From positions 62,001 to 126,000 of the forward strand of contig CAUAFG010000004.1 in assembly GCA_958428235.1 (NCBI GenBank): 64,000 bases of DNA, read 5' to 3'. This stretch comes from Faeciplasma sp900553675. GTDB lineage: Bacteria; Bacillota; Clostridia; Oscillospirales; Ruminococcaceae. How positions within the stretch are numbered: position 1 is the stretch's first letter; every line of letters begins with the position of its first letter. The notes beneath the pieces are model-generated. The model saw only the letters and a list, made by a program, of their open reading frames with translations, was not told the origin of the DNA and searched no databases. Position numbers and translations under genes: made by a program. Shown piece by piece: positions 51,418 to 60,398 of the stretch.

Positions 51418-52281
51418 ATGCGTTCTGAGATACAAATGCTTAATAGGATAATAGGTCTTGCGTGTGCAGACACAAGGATAAACGAAGCCGTTATAACAGG
51501 CTCCAAGGCGGACAGAAGTATTCCAAAGGACATCTATCAGGACTACGATATAGAATTTTATGTAGACGACATCCGTCCGTTCTGGAATAACGTCTCCTGG
51601 CTTGAAAATAATTTCGGCAGAATTCTCCTTTTGCAGACCCCTGTTCTGATGGACTTTGAAAACGCATCCCCAGATAATTGCCAGAAATTTGTGTATCTCG
51701 CCATTTTTGAAGACGGTAACCGCGTTGATCTGACAATCACCTCAGCCCCGTTCGACAAAAACAGGGTAGAGCCGTTTATAGTCCTTGTGGACAAGCAAAG
51801 AAGGCTTACAGACATCGCTCCCGATGAGTTTTATTACAACGTCAAGCCGCCAAAGCAGAAGGAATTTTCCGACTGCTGCAACGAGTTCTGGTGGTGCCTT
51901 AACAACGTAGCAAAGGGCATCGCGAGGGACGAGCTTCCTTATGCCATGCAGATGTTCAACACGGTTGTAAGAAAGCAGCTTGACAGAATGGTTTCGTGGT
52001 ACATAGGAACGATAACCGATTTTTCGGTGTCCACCGGCAAGATGGGCAGGTATTTCAAAAAGTATCTTCCGGAATCCATTTATAATAAGTATCTGCGCTC
52101 CTACGCTGCCCCGAAGTCGGACAAAATGTGGTCGGCTGTTATAGACACCTGCAAGCTGTTTTCCGACCTTGCAAGAATAGTGGCGCAGGATATGTGTCTT
52201 GAATACAACGAGCAGGAGGAGTCCGGCTCAAGGCTTTATATGATGAACGTTAAGGACGGACTGTATGCAAGATCGCTGTAG
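51418..52281 (+). CDS. ANT(6)/AadK-like aminoglycoside 6-adenylyltransferase family protein
   Basis: The 287-residue protein aligns with the streptomycin adenylyltransferase family: M-R-S-E-I-Q-M-L-N-x-I-I at the start, the nucleotidyltransferase motif G-S-K-A-D...D-Y-D-I-E-F, then F-E-D-G-N-R-V-D-L-T-I with the third Asp, and the helical W-W-C-L-N-N-V-A-K-G-I-A-R-D-E-L-P-Y-A. Such proteins adenylylate streptomycin. Whether this one confers resistance is unknown, and chromosomal homologues are often weak. A TATAAT at 51375-51380 may be its -10. Confidence 0.88.
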   Translation: MRSEIQMLNRIIGLACADTRINEAVITGSKADRSIPKDIYQDYDIEFYVDDIRPFWNNVSWLENNFGRILLLQTPVLMDFENASPDNCQKFVYLAIFEDGNRVDLTITSAPFDKNRVEPFIVLVDKQRRLTDIAPDEFYYNVKPPKQKEFSDCCNEFWWCLNNVAKGIARDELPYAMQMFNTVVRKQLDRMVSWYIGTITDFSVSTGKMGRYFKKYLPESIYNKYLRSYAAPKSDKMWSAVIDTCKLFSDLARIVAQDMCLEYNEQEESGSRLYMMNVKDGLYARSL

Positions 52282-52449
52282 CTCTTAAAAAACAATATCG
52301 ATGAACCGGTGCAAGCGCTGTAATATGGGCACTGCGCCGGTTTTTAGTCTGCATGGATTGTCCGGCGCGCTAAATTCTATCTTTTTTGCATAAACCATGG
52401 TTTATTGTATATCATAAAAAGTACACTAATCGAAAGGAAAAAACGGTTT

Positions 52450-54609
52450 ATGCAGATTGTTATATTAGCCGGAGGGGAGGGTTCACGCCTTCGCCCCCTG
52501 ACTTCGGACACTCCAAAGCCGCTTGTGAGAATGCTCGGCGAGCCTGTTATAAAAAGGCTTCTTTCGCTTTTGTTTACCTGCGGCTTCAGAGAAGCGACTG
52601 TCGCGGACTATTACCTTGCAGATAAGCTTGAGGAAAGCCTTGGCGAGTTCTCAAACGGCATCAAGCTGAGCTATGTCAGGGAGGACGCTCCGCTTGGCAC
52701 GGCGGGCTGCGTCAGAAAGGCGTGGAACGGCACCGACGACGTTCTGGTGGTCAGCGGAGACAGCGTATGCGGCTTCGATTTTAATAAAATATGCCGATAC
52801 CACAAAAAGATGTCCGCCGACGTGACCATTGTCACCCATAAGGTCGCCGACCCGCGTGAATACGGGCTTGTCACTGCCGACGAAAAGGGCGGGGTGATAG
52901 GCTTTCTGGAAAAGCCGGGCTACGATTCCTGCCTTACCGACGTTGCCAACACCGGCACCTATGTTATATCCTCGGACATAATAGCAAGGATTCCCAAGGA
53001 CGAAAAGACCGACTTTGCCATGGACGTCTTTCCACAGCTTTTAAAGGAGGACAAGCGGCTTTTTGCCTTTACCGAGTCGAAAATCTGGCACGACATCGGC
53101 GACATACCATCACTTCTGAACTGCCAGCGCGAGCTTTTGCAGCTTGAGGGCATGGACAGGCTCATCTTAGATGGTGCTTCTGTTGCCGAATCGGCTATTG
53201 TCGCAGCGGAAAGCGTTGTTGAGGGCGGAGCCTCAGTCGGAGCGGAATGCAGGGTTCAGGGCTCGCTGATACTTTCGGGAGCTTCGCTGGGCGAGGGAAG
53301 CACGGCGGTGAGAGCGGTTATCGGTGAAAACGTAACCACCGGCAGAGGCTGCCGCTTCGGAGAGCTGAGCGCAGTCGGCTCAGGCTGCGTAATCGGGTCA
53401 GCCGTCACGGTGGACAGCGGTGTGCGGATAGAAAACGGTGTGCGCATACCCTCGGGCGCGCATATCCGCTCGGACGTTTCGTCGGGGGGATATAAGCCGC
53501 TGAGCTTCGGCGACCTTGGCGAGGCGGATGGAGTAGGCATAAGTGCGGTCAGCGCAGTAAGGCTCGGAATGGCAATCTCCAAGGCACTGTGTATCAGGGA
53601 TATAACGGTGGGCTTTTCTGGCAGCTCTGAAAGCATTGCTCAGGCGGTGTCGCTGGGGCTTCGCACCGAGGGTACGGCGGTCTACAGCCTGAGTGATTCC
53701 GCCTTTGGCGAGACGGTATTCGCCGCCAGAAAGCTCGGCACCAAATATGCCGTGTACGTATCGGACGAAATCCGCCTGATGCGCTCGGACAGAATCGAGC
53801 TTGCACGCTCGGAGGAACGCAAAGTAGAGCAGGCGTTTAATCGAGGAGAGCTTGGCGGGGAGAAAAACGCTCCGCTGATAAACGCCGAAGCCGCCTCCGC
53901 ACTTTATATAAACGAGCTGAAAAGCAGAATAAGCGCACCCGTCCGTGCGAAAATCACGCTGAAAACCGACAGTCTTCCGGAAGCGGCTGCTTTTTCCAAG
54001 GTGTTCGGAGATGTCTCGCAAAACGAGGGCGAAAGCCTTGAATTTATAGTTGCCTCCGACCGTATGAGCGTGTTCTGCTCGGCTGAGGGAAGGATCGTGC
54101 CTTATGAAAAGCTTATTCTGATAGCCTGCCGGCACTGGTTTTCAAAGCGGATGAATGTAAGGCTTCCTCAGCGCGCGCCGCTCTCGTGCGACGATTATGC
54201 CCGCATGGAGGGTCAGACCGTAACCCATGTTTCAGCCTCCGACGACCTTGAGCTGTCTCCCTTTTCCTACGACCCGCTTATGCTCATTGCAGACGTTATG
54301 GGATATCTTGCCGACAGAAGCATATCGCTGAACGCGGCGGCGGCAGAGCTTCCTGAGATTGTCTACACCCGCCGCACCGTCGAGGTTGGCGAGGCTCTGC
54401 CAAAAATTCTGCGCAGGGATTTTGCCGACTTGCGCAGGGGCAGGGACATAGTGCTCGACTCCGATGGTGCAAAGGCTTATGTAAGACCCTCAAAGAGCGG
54501 CAGGTCGCTTGCAATGTATGTTGAATCGGTGTCGCAGGAGGCAGCCGACGCCGTTTGCGAGGATGTTATAAAAAGGCTGGGAATCTCAAAGCGCAAAAGG
54601 CGCGAATAA
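52450..54609 (+). CDS. Sugar-1-phosphate nucleotidyltransferase fused to a degenerate phosphohexomutase domain
   Basis: The 719 residues divide into a nucleotidyltransferase (L-A-G-G-E-G-S-R-L-R-P-L-T, V-S-G-D-S, residues 1-235), a left-handed helix of hexapeptides (about 255-350) and a phosphomannomutase-like C-terminal half (about 370-719). The last lacks the phosphoserine loop (T-A-S-H-N-P) and the metal site D-G-D-x-D-R of active mutases. This architecture is known for putative mannose-1-phosphate guanylyltransferase/PMM proteins. The start at 52450 follows GAAAGGAAA. The product may be GDP-mannose or another NDP-sugar; the mutase half is likely structural. Confidence 0.8.
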   Translation: MQIVILAGGEGSRLRPLTSDTPKPLVRMLGEPVIKRLLSLLFTCGFREATVADYYLADKLEESLGEFSNGIKLSYVREDAPLGTAGCVRKAWNGTDDVLVVSGDSVCGFDFNKICRYHKKMSADVTIVTHKVADPREYGLVTADEKGGVIGFLEKPGYDSCLTDVANTGTYVISSDIIARIPKDEKTDFAMDVFPQLLKEDKRLFAFTESKIWHDIGDIPSLLNCQRELLQLEGMDRLILDGASVAESAIVAAESVVEGGASVGAECRVQGSLILSGASLGEGSTAVRAVIGENVTTGRGCRFGELSAVGSGCVIGSAVTVDSGVRIENGVRIPSGAHIRSDVSSGGYKPLSFGDLGEADGVGISAVSAVRLGMAISKALCIRDITVGFSGSSESIAQAVSLGLRTEGTAVYSLSDSAFGETVFAARKLGTKYAVYVSDEIRLMRSDRIELARSEERKVEQAFNRGELGGEKNAPLINAEAASALYINELKSRISAPVRAKITLKTDSLPEAAAFSKVFGDVSQNEGESLEFIVASDRMSVFCSAEGRIVPYEKLILIACRHWFSKRMNVRLPQRAPLSCDDYARMEGQTVTHVSASDDLELSPFSYDPLMLIADVMGYLADRSISLNAAAAELPEIVYTRRTVEVGEALPKILRRDFADLRRGRDIVLDSDGAKAYVRPSKSGRSLAMYVESVSQEAADAVCEDVIKRLGISKRKRRE

Positions 54610-54625
54610 CATTTGCTCATTCTGC

Positions 54626-54654
54626 TTGACATTGCCGCCGAATTGTAGTATTAT
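54626..54654 (+). promoter_or_regulatory. Promoter of the RNase J gene
   Basis: TTGACA (54626-54631), 17-bp spacer, TATTAT (54649-54654). It would give a ~325-nt leader before the start codon at 54986. Confidence 0.75.
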
Positions 54655-54664
54655 AAAGACATAT

Positions 54665-54985
54665 TTATAGTCGGAGCAGTATACTCCGATCAACAAGAAT
54701 TTTCGGAGAAGCGTCTGGCGGTCGCTTCTCTACATATATCTATCATAGGCAATACGGTACTATTAGCCGCGGTATCAAAGCAATCTCATTGCGCTGGCGC
54801 TTTTGCATATTATCTTCCGACTCTTTCGCAACCGGCTGTTGCTTGCGATGTCTGAGGACGGCGGATGTACTATGTGCATAGGTGCAGACTGTATGCGTAA
54901 GTATATATTATTGTATATGCATACTGTTGGGCTGAGACCGGCTTTGTGCGGCGTGCCGGATTTTGAACAAGAAGAAAGGAAATAC
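54665..54985 (+). promoter_or_regulatory. Long structured leader of RNase J
   Basis: About 320 untranslated bases with clear stems, TCGGAGCAGTATACTCCGA and AGAAGCG..CGCTTCT. In-frame Met codons upstream (from 54803) lack ribosome-binding sites, so this is taken as leader and not coding. No other gene is seen. Confidence 0.5.
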
Positions 54986-57079
54986 ATGGCAAATAACGAA
55001 GAAAAGAATACAAAGGTCAAAAAGACCAGACAGCCCGCAGGCTCGGGCACGAAGAAACAGGAAAAGACAGGCGGCGCAAAGAATCCCGCCCCAAAGAACG
55101 TTAGTGCACTGGATGCGGCAATCGCTGCGGCAATATCGGCTCCAAAGCCGCCTAAAAAAGCGGCGCAGTATCAGAAATACAAGCTGAACCAGCCGAAGCA
55201 GAGGAGCAAAAAGGATTCAAAAAAGCAGTCCAAGCTTGAAAAAATCGAGAGGCAGGAGGCTGCTTCCGACATCGCTCAGCAGATAAAGCAGCCGAAGACC
55301 TCGCAAAAGCAGGAGCGCAATGCCAATCAAAACGCAAATGCCGGCATTAACGCTGGCTTTAATGTCAACGCTCCCGAAATATTGCAGGAGCCTAAGCAGA
55401 GCAAAAGGCAGTCCCATCAGGCGAAAGACGCTACTGTAAGAATAGTCCCCTTGGGCGGACTTAACGAAATCGGCAAGAACATGACGCTGATTGAGTACGG
55501 CGACGACATAGTTATAATCGACTGCGGAATGACCTTCCCTGATGCCGAAATGCCTGGTGTGGACATTGTTATCCCCGATTTTACCTACGTTGAAAAGAAC
55601 GCCGACAAGGTGAGGGGAGTTCTTCTGACCCATGGTCATGAGGACCATATCGGCGGCATACCCTACCTTCTGAAAAAAGCGGACGTTCCGATATACGGCA
55701 CCCGCCTGACCCTTGGGCTTGTCGAAAACAAGCTTAAGGAGCATAATCTGGGCAAGGTTAAAATGAACGTTGTCAGACCCGGAGACGTTGTCCGGCTTGG
55801 CTCTATGAGCGCGGAGTTCATAAGAGTAAACCACTCCATTCCCGACGCTGTAGCGATTGCCATAAAGACCCCCGCCGGAACGCTTATCCATATGGGCGAT
55901 TTCAAGGTGGACTACACCCCGATTGAGGGCGGAATCATAGATTTGCCAAGGTTTGCGCAGCTCGGCAGCGAGGGCGTTTTGGCTCTTATGAGCGACTCCA
56001 CCAACTCCGAGCGCCAGGGCTTCACCCCGAGTGAGCGGATAGTAGGTGAAAGCTTTGAACGGCTGTTTGCCAAAGCCGAGGGCAAGAGAATAATTATTGC
56101 GACATTTTCCTCGAACGTCCACCGCATTCAGCAGGTTATAAACTGTGCTGCCAGTCACGGACGGAAGGTTGCCATATTCGGCAGAAGCATGATAAACGTC
56201 ATCCGTCTGGCAATGGAATTGGGCTACCTCAAGGTGCCGGAGGGCGTTCTTATAGATATTGACAAAATGCAGGGCTACACCGACGGTGAGATAGTCCTGA
56301 TAACAACCGGAAGCCAGGGAGAGCCGATGAGCGCTCTTACAAGAATGGCTTTAAACGACCACCGCCAGGTCAGCATCACCGAAAACGACTATATAATCAT
56401 CTCTGCGCGTCCAATCCCCGGAAACGAAAAGTTTGTGGGCAGGGTAGTCAACGAGCTTTTAAAGCTTGGCGCAGAGGTTGTCTACGAAGAGATGTACGAG
56501 GTTCACGTCTCCGGACACGCCTGTCAGGAGGAGCAGAAGCTGATATTAAGCCTTGTAAGACCTCAGTATTTCGTGCCTGTTCACGGCGAATTCAAGCATC
56601 TGACCCGTCACGCAGAGACCGCGCGCGAGCTGGGCATTCCTGCCAAGAACATCCTTATTGCGGACATCGGAAACGTTGTAGAAATCAACAACCGCGGAAT
56701 CAGGATAAACGGCACGGTTCCATCCGGCAAGGTTATGGTTGACGGCTTGGGCGTGGGAGACGTCGGTGCGGTAGTCCTCAAAGACAGAAAGCATTTGGCA
56801 CAGGACGGTGTTATAACTGTTGCTGTGACGATAGATAAGATAGACCGCAGGATTCTTTCGGGTCCTGAGCTTGTCTCACGCGGGTTCGTATACGAAAAGG
56901 AAAGCGAGGAGCTGATGGTTAAGGCAAAGGCTCTGGCACAGGGCGTTTTGCAGACCGAGCTTGCGACAAGGCACGACTACACCGCCATAAGAAACAAGCT
57001 GCGCGACGAGCTGGGCGACTTCTTCTTCTCAAAGACCAAGCGCAGACCAATGGTGATTCCTACTATTTTAGATATTTAG
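54986..57079 (+). CDS. rnj: Ribonuclease J with basic N-terminal extension
   Basis: A metallo-beta-lactamase/beta-CASP ribonuclease with endo- and 5'-3' exo-activity in mRNA and rRNA maturation. The core starts near residue 147 (V-R-I-V-P-L-G-G-L-N-E-I-G-K-N-M) and has T-H-G-H-E-D-H-I-G-G and S-G-H-A. The full 697 residues exceed the usual ~555 because of a Lys/Gln/Asn-rich, probably disordered extension of ~145 residues. The start at 54986 follows AAGAAAGGAAA. Whether it is the J1 or J2 type cannot be decided. Confidence 0.92.
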   Translation: MANNEEKNTKVKKTRQPAGSGTKKQEKTGGAKNPAPKNVSALDAAIAAAISAPKPPKKAAQYQKYKLNQPKQRSKKDSKKQSKLEKIERQEAASDIAQQIKQPKTSQKQERNANQNANAGINAGFNVNAPEILQEPKQSKRQSHQAKDATVRIVPLGGLNEIGKNMTLIEYGDDIVIIDCGMTFPDAEMPGVDIVIPDFTYVEKNADKVRGVLLTHGHEDHIGGIPYLLKKADVPIYGTRLTLGLVENKLKEHNLGKVKMNVVRPGDVVRLGSMSAEFIRVNHSIPDAVAIAIKTPAGTLIHMGDFKVDYTPIEGGIIDLPRFAQLGSEGVLALMSDSTNSERQGFTPSERIVGESFERLFAKAEGKRIIIATFSSNVHRIQQVINCAASHGRKVAIFGRSMINVIRLAMELGYLKVPEGVLIDIDKMQGYTDGEIVLITTGSQGEPMSALTRMALNDHRQVSITENDYIIISARPIPGNEKFVGRVVNELLKLGAEVVYEEMYEVHVSGHACQEEQKLILSLVRPQYFVPVHGEFKHLTRHAETARELGIPAKNILIADIGNVVEINNRGIRINGTVPSGKVMVDGLGVGDVGAVVLKDRKHLAQDGVITVAVTIDKIDRRILSGPELVSRGFVYEKESEELMVKAKALAQGVLQTELATRHDYTAIRNKLRDELGDFFFSKTKRRPMVIPTILDI

Positions 57080-57270
57080 GGCTGAGCATAGCTCTGTTTT
57101 GGGAGAACACTTTCTGTCATTGCAAACCTCCGCCTCTGCACTCACTTGCCTACCATTCACTTTGTGGATGCGCTGGAGCACCAAAAAACATATTGTCTTT
57201 CAAAGGGCTACAAAAGTACGCCCACTCAAATGATAAGACAGCGCACTATCTTTGGCGAAAACATTCTATC

Positions 57271-57533
57271 ACCAAGGAACGGCAGTAGCAATGAGCCAGC
57301 GAACGCGCAAGCTTGCAGGCAGTGAAAAGTGCGGAAAAGGGGTGAGAGGGTGAAGGGAAAGAGGGTTCAAGGGGGAGAACCGTGAGGGAGGGCGGGGGAA
57401 ATCCGCACTTTTGCAGCGGTTTTAGGGTTCCCCCGCCCGCCCTTAGGGTCATCCCCCTTACCCCTGCAGGTAGTCGGACAGGTCACAAACGGCTCACCCT
57501 ATGGGAGCAAAGTGTCCTTACATACATCCCGCC
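57271..57533 (+). repeat. Family-3 element, copy B (~263 bp)
   Basis: Same orientation and about the same length as 29558-29822, with scattered substitutions but the paired GGGCGGGGGAA/TTCCCCCGCCC core and the CTGCAGG arms kept. The rest of the gap 57080-57610 holds no recognised gene or promoter. Confidence 0.8.
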
Positions 57534-57610
57534 GATGCAATGTTTCCGACAAACACCCTGCTTTTCAAAAAGAATGAATCATAAAACCAACACGAAAGGA
57601 TGGTTACAAG

Positions 57611-59563
57611 ATGAAAAAACGAGTCTCACTGCCGTATATTATCGCGCTTTGCGTGCTGATAATCTCCTCCATAGCGTTCGGAGTTATCCTTGCCGTAAGC
57701 GGAAAGGCATTTTACTGCGTTGTTGCGGCGGCTGTTGCCGTCTCTGCTATAACCATTCTTACAATTACTATAATATTTAACACAAATCTCATAAAATACA
57801 CCACCGCCATGGACAAGGATATCGTTGCAATCAGCCGTGAGACCTTCTACGACTATCCCGAACCGATAATCATTGCCGACAGCGACGAAAAGGTGGTTTG
57901 GTACAACCGCTGCTTTGAGGATAAGCTCTTCGGCGAGGACAGAGCCTACGGCATCCACCTTTCCGAGCTTGTGGGCAACAACACCGCCCGAATCTTCGCC
58001 CAGAGCGGCGCTACCGTTAAGATTTTAGACAGATACTACAACGTCTGCGCAAGGCAGTCGGAAAGCTTTGATATGTCGGTCATCCGCTTTTCAGACGTCA
58101 CCGACAACGTCATGCTTGAAAACGAATACCATGCCAGCCGCAAGTCGGTGATGATCCTCACCATCGACAACTACGACGACGTGCTTGCCAACGCCAAGGA
58201 AAGCGACAAGGCAAACGTTCAGGTAAAGCTGGAGCAGATTTTTGAGAGATTTATCGAAAACACTAACGGAATCATTCATAAGGTCTCCTCAGACAGGTTT
58301 TACGCCGTCATCGAGGAAAGGCATCTGACAAGGATAATCGAGCGCAAATTCGATATATTGGACGAGGTTCGCGCAATTCAGGCGGGTGACCGCTCAAGCA
58401 TAACCCTTTCAATCGGCGTGGGCAGGGGTGCAAAGACCCTCGCCGAAAGCGAAATTTTTGCACGTCAGGCGCTGGATATGTGCTTGGGACGCGGCGGAGA
58501 TCAGGTCGCGGTGAAAACCGAGAGCGGCTTTGAGTTCTTCGGCGGCATTTCAAAGGCAGTGGAAAAATCCACCAAGGTGCGGTCGAGAATCATCGCGACA
58601 GCCCTTAAGGAGCTGGCACAAAGCAGCGAAAATATCTATATTATGGGGCACAGGTTTGCAGACTTCGACGCCGTTGGCTCGTCGGTCGGTCTTTGCGGAG
58701 CGTTTCGGAGCATGGGCAAGCAGGCGTGGTGCGTTGTCGACCCCGACAAGAACCTCTCCAAGCCGCTTATCGATTACATAAGAGATCGCGGCGGCGAGGA
58801 TTATTTCAAGTCCTGCACCGAAGCCCTTACCGAGCTTAACGAGCGCTCGCTTCTTATCATCTGCGATACGCACAGCCCCGATTTTGTAGACTCAAAGGAG
58901 CTCTACGAAAAGGCGAAGACGGTTGTTATAATCGACCATCACCGCAAGATGGTAAACTATATAGACAATGCTGTAGTGTTCTTCCACGAGCCGTTTGCTT
59001 CCTCCGCCTGCGAGATGGCAACCGAGCTTATTCAGTACTTCGGAGTGGAGTGCAGGATTACCGTTGCCGACGCCGAGGCTCTTTTAGCGGGAATTATGCT
59101 CGATACCAAAAACTTTGTAATGCGTTCGGGCGCGAGGACGTTTGAGGCAGCGGCGTATCTCAAAAAGCTGGGTGCGGACACCATCGCAGTCAAGAATCTG
59201 TTTTCGGATACGCTTAACACCTACCGCGAAAAGAGCAAGCTGATTCAGTCAGCTGCGCTGTTCCACGGCTGCGCGATAGCCACCACCGACTCCGACGCTT
59301 CCGAGCTTCGGCTGGCTGCACCTCAGGCGGCAGACGAGCTTTTGGGTATAAGTGGGGTAAAGGCTTCGTTCGTGCTTTATATGATGGACGGCGTTTGCTA
59401 TATCTCCGCGCGCTCGCTGGGCGGATTTAACGTTCAGCTGATTATGGAGGCAATCGGCGGCGGCGGACACCAGACAATGGCAGGCGCACAGCTGAATACG
59501 TCCATAGAGGAAGCAGTCGAGAAGGTAAAAAGGGCGATCGACGAGTTTATTATTAAGCTGTAG
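57611..59563 (+). CDS. gdpP: Cyclic-di-AMP phosphodiesterase GdpP
   Basis: A 650-residue membrane protein: two N-terminal helices (about residues 8-28 and 33-57), a PAS-like segment, a degenerate GGDEF domain lacking the GGDEF motif, then DHH/DHHA1 domains with G-H-R-F-A-D-F-D-A-V-G, C-D-T-H, I-D-H-H-R and the terminal G-G-G-G-H. It hydrolyses c-di-AMP and so affects wall and potassium balance. It heads the conserved gdpP-rplI-dnaB group. The start follows AAAGGA. Confidence 0.93.
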   Translation: MKKRVSLPYIIALCVLIISSIAFGVILAVSGKAFYCVVAAAVAVSAITILTITIIFNTNLIKYTTAMDKDIVAISRETFYDYPEPIIIADSDEKVVWYNRCFEDKLFGEDRAYGIHLSELVGNNTARIFAQSGATVKILDRYYNVCARQSESFDMSVIRFSDVTDNVMLENEYHASRKSVMILTIDNYDDVLANAKESDKANVQVKLEQIFERFIENTNGIIHKVSSDRFYAVIEERHLTRIIERKFDILDEVRAIQAGDRSSITLSIGVGRGAKTLAESEIFARQALDMCLGRGGDQVAVKTESGFEFFGGISKAVEKSTKVRSRIIATALKELAQSSENIYIMGHRFADFDAVGSSVGLCGAFRSMGKQAWCVVDPDKNLSKPLIDYIRDRGGEDYFKSCTEALTELNERSLLIICDTHSPDFVDSKELYEKAKTVVIIDHHRKMVNYIDNAVVFFHEPFASSACEMATELIQYFGVECRITVADAEALLAGIMLDTKNFVMRSGARTFEAAAYLKKLGADTIAVKNLFSDTLNTYREKSKLIQSAALFHGCAIATTDSDASELRLAAPQAADELLGISGVKASFVLYMMDGVCYISARSLGGFNVQLIMEAIGGGGHQTMAGAQLNTSIEEAVEKVKRAIDEFIIKL

Positions 59564-59573
59564 TATGTGCGGC

Positions 59574-59665
59574 ATCGCCGCAGATAAAAGATAAGAGAGA
59601 AAAGAGAAGAGAGAAGAGATAATGTGTCGCCGTTGGCGACGGATTTTAAAGACGGCTGCGCCGTT
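59574..59665 (+). repeat. Family-1 element arm inside the gdpP-rplI operon
   Basis: A GCCGCAGATA arm with a polypurine tract, then GTCGCCGTTGGCGAC and GACGGCTGCGCCGT palindromes. It lies between the gdpP stop codon and the rplI ribosome-binding site. Confidence 0.75.
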
Positions 59666-59709
59666 GCTTCGCTCTTTCGATTTGGAATCAAATACAAGGA
59701 GGTAATATT

Positions 59710-60156
59710 ATGAAGGTTATACTTTTAAAGGATGTTAAAGGCTCAGGCAAGGCGGGGACGGTTCTTAACGTCGCCGACGGTTACGCGCGCAACTTCCTTC
59801 TTGCAAAGGGCTACGCTATCGAGGCGACAGCCAAGAACATAAACGATTTAGAGGGCAAAAAGGCAGCGCAGCAGCACCGTATTGACACTGCTAAGGCAGA
59901 AGCCGAGGCACTTGCCGCTAAGCTTGGCGGCAAGACGCTTACATTCAAGGCAAAGGCTGGTCAGGGCGGAAAGCTCTTCGGTGCAATAACAAGTGCAAAT
60001 GTCAGCGAGCTTATAAAAAAGGAATACGGCGAGGACATTGACAGAAAAAAGATAGCCATGTCAGACATCAAGTCTTACGGCGACTACAGCGCGGAGATTA
60101 AGATGACACAGGGCATAAGCGCGAAAGTTACAGTAAAAGTGGAACCGATAGAGTAG
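59710..60156 (+). CDS. rplI: 50S ribosomal protein bL9
   Basis: The 148-residue protein has the L9 N-domain M-K-V-I-L-L-K-D-V-K-G-S-G-K-A-G and V-A-D-G-Y-A-R-N-F-L, a long connecting helix, and the C-domain around F-G-A-I-T-S. It binds 23S rRNA domain V. AAGGAGG precedes the start. It sits between gdpP and dnaB as in Bacillus. Confidence 0.98.
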   Translation: MKVILLKDVKGSGKAGTVLNVADGYARNFLLAKGYAIEATAKNINDLEGKKAAQQHRIDTAKAEAEALAAKLGGKTLTFKAKAGQGGKLFGAITSANVSELIKKEYGEDIDRKKIAMSDIKSYGDYSAEIKMTQGISAKVTVKVEPIE

Positions 60157-60164
60157 TGATGCTT

Positions 60165-60290
60165 TCGCGCAGATAAGAGAGAAGAGAGAAAAGAGAAAAG
60201 TGGATGGCATCAAGCGTTTCGCTATGCGGCGAAACGCACGGCGATGATTTTAGAGCGGCTTTGCCGTCGTTACGGCAGTTGTATTGCCTG
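60165..60290 (+). repeat. Family-1 element, diverged, before dnaB
   Basis: A CGCAGATAAGAGAG-type arm is followed by GCGTTTCGC..GCGAAACGC and AGCGGCTTTGCCG palindromes in the 240-bp rplI-dnaB gap. No gene is seen. Confidence 0.6.
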
Positions 60291-60398
60291 TCGGCAGTTG
60301 TACAAAGGGACAGCTCGCGAAGACAATATAACTAACGTGAGCGAATAAAACTCAGCCGAACGGCGCAAGCCGCAAACCAGTAAGGGAGGACAAAACTA

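Noticed and set aside
54803..54985. N-terminal extension of RNase J to Met 54803
   Set aside because: There is no Shine-Dalgarno site, the composition is Cys-rich and unlike the rest, and a good site stands before 54986.
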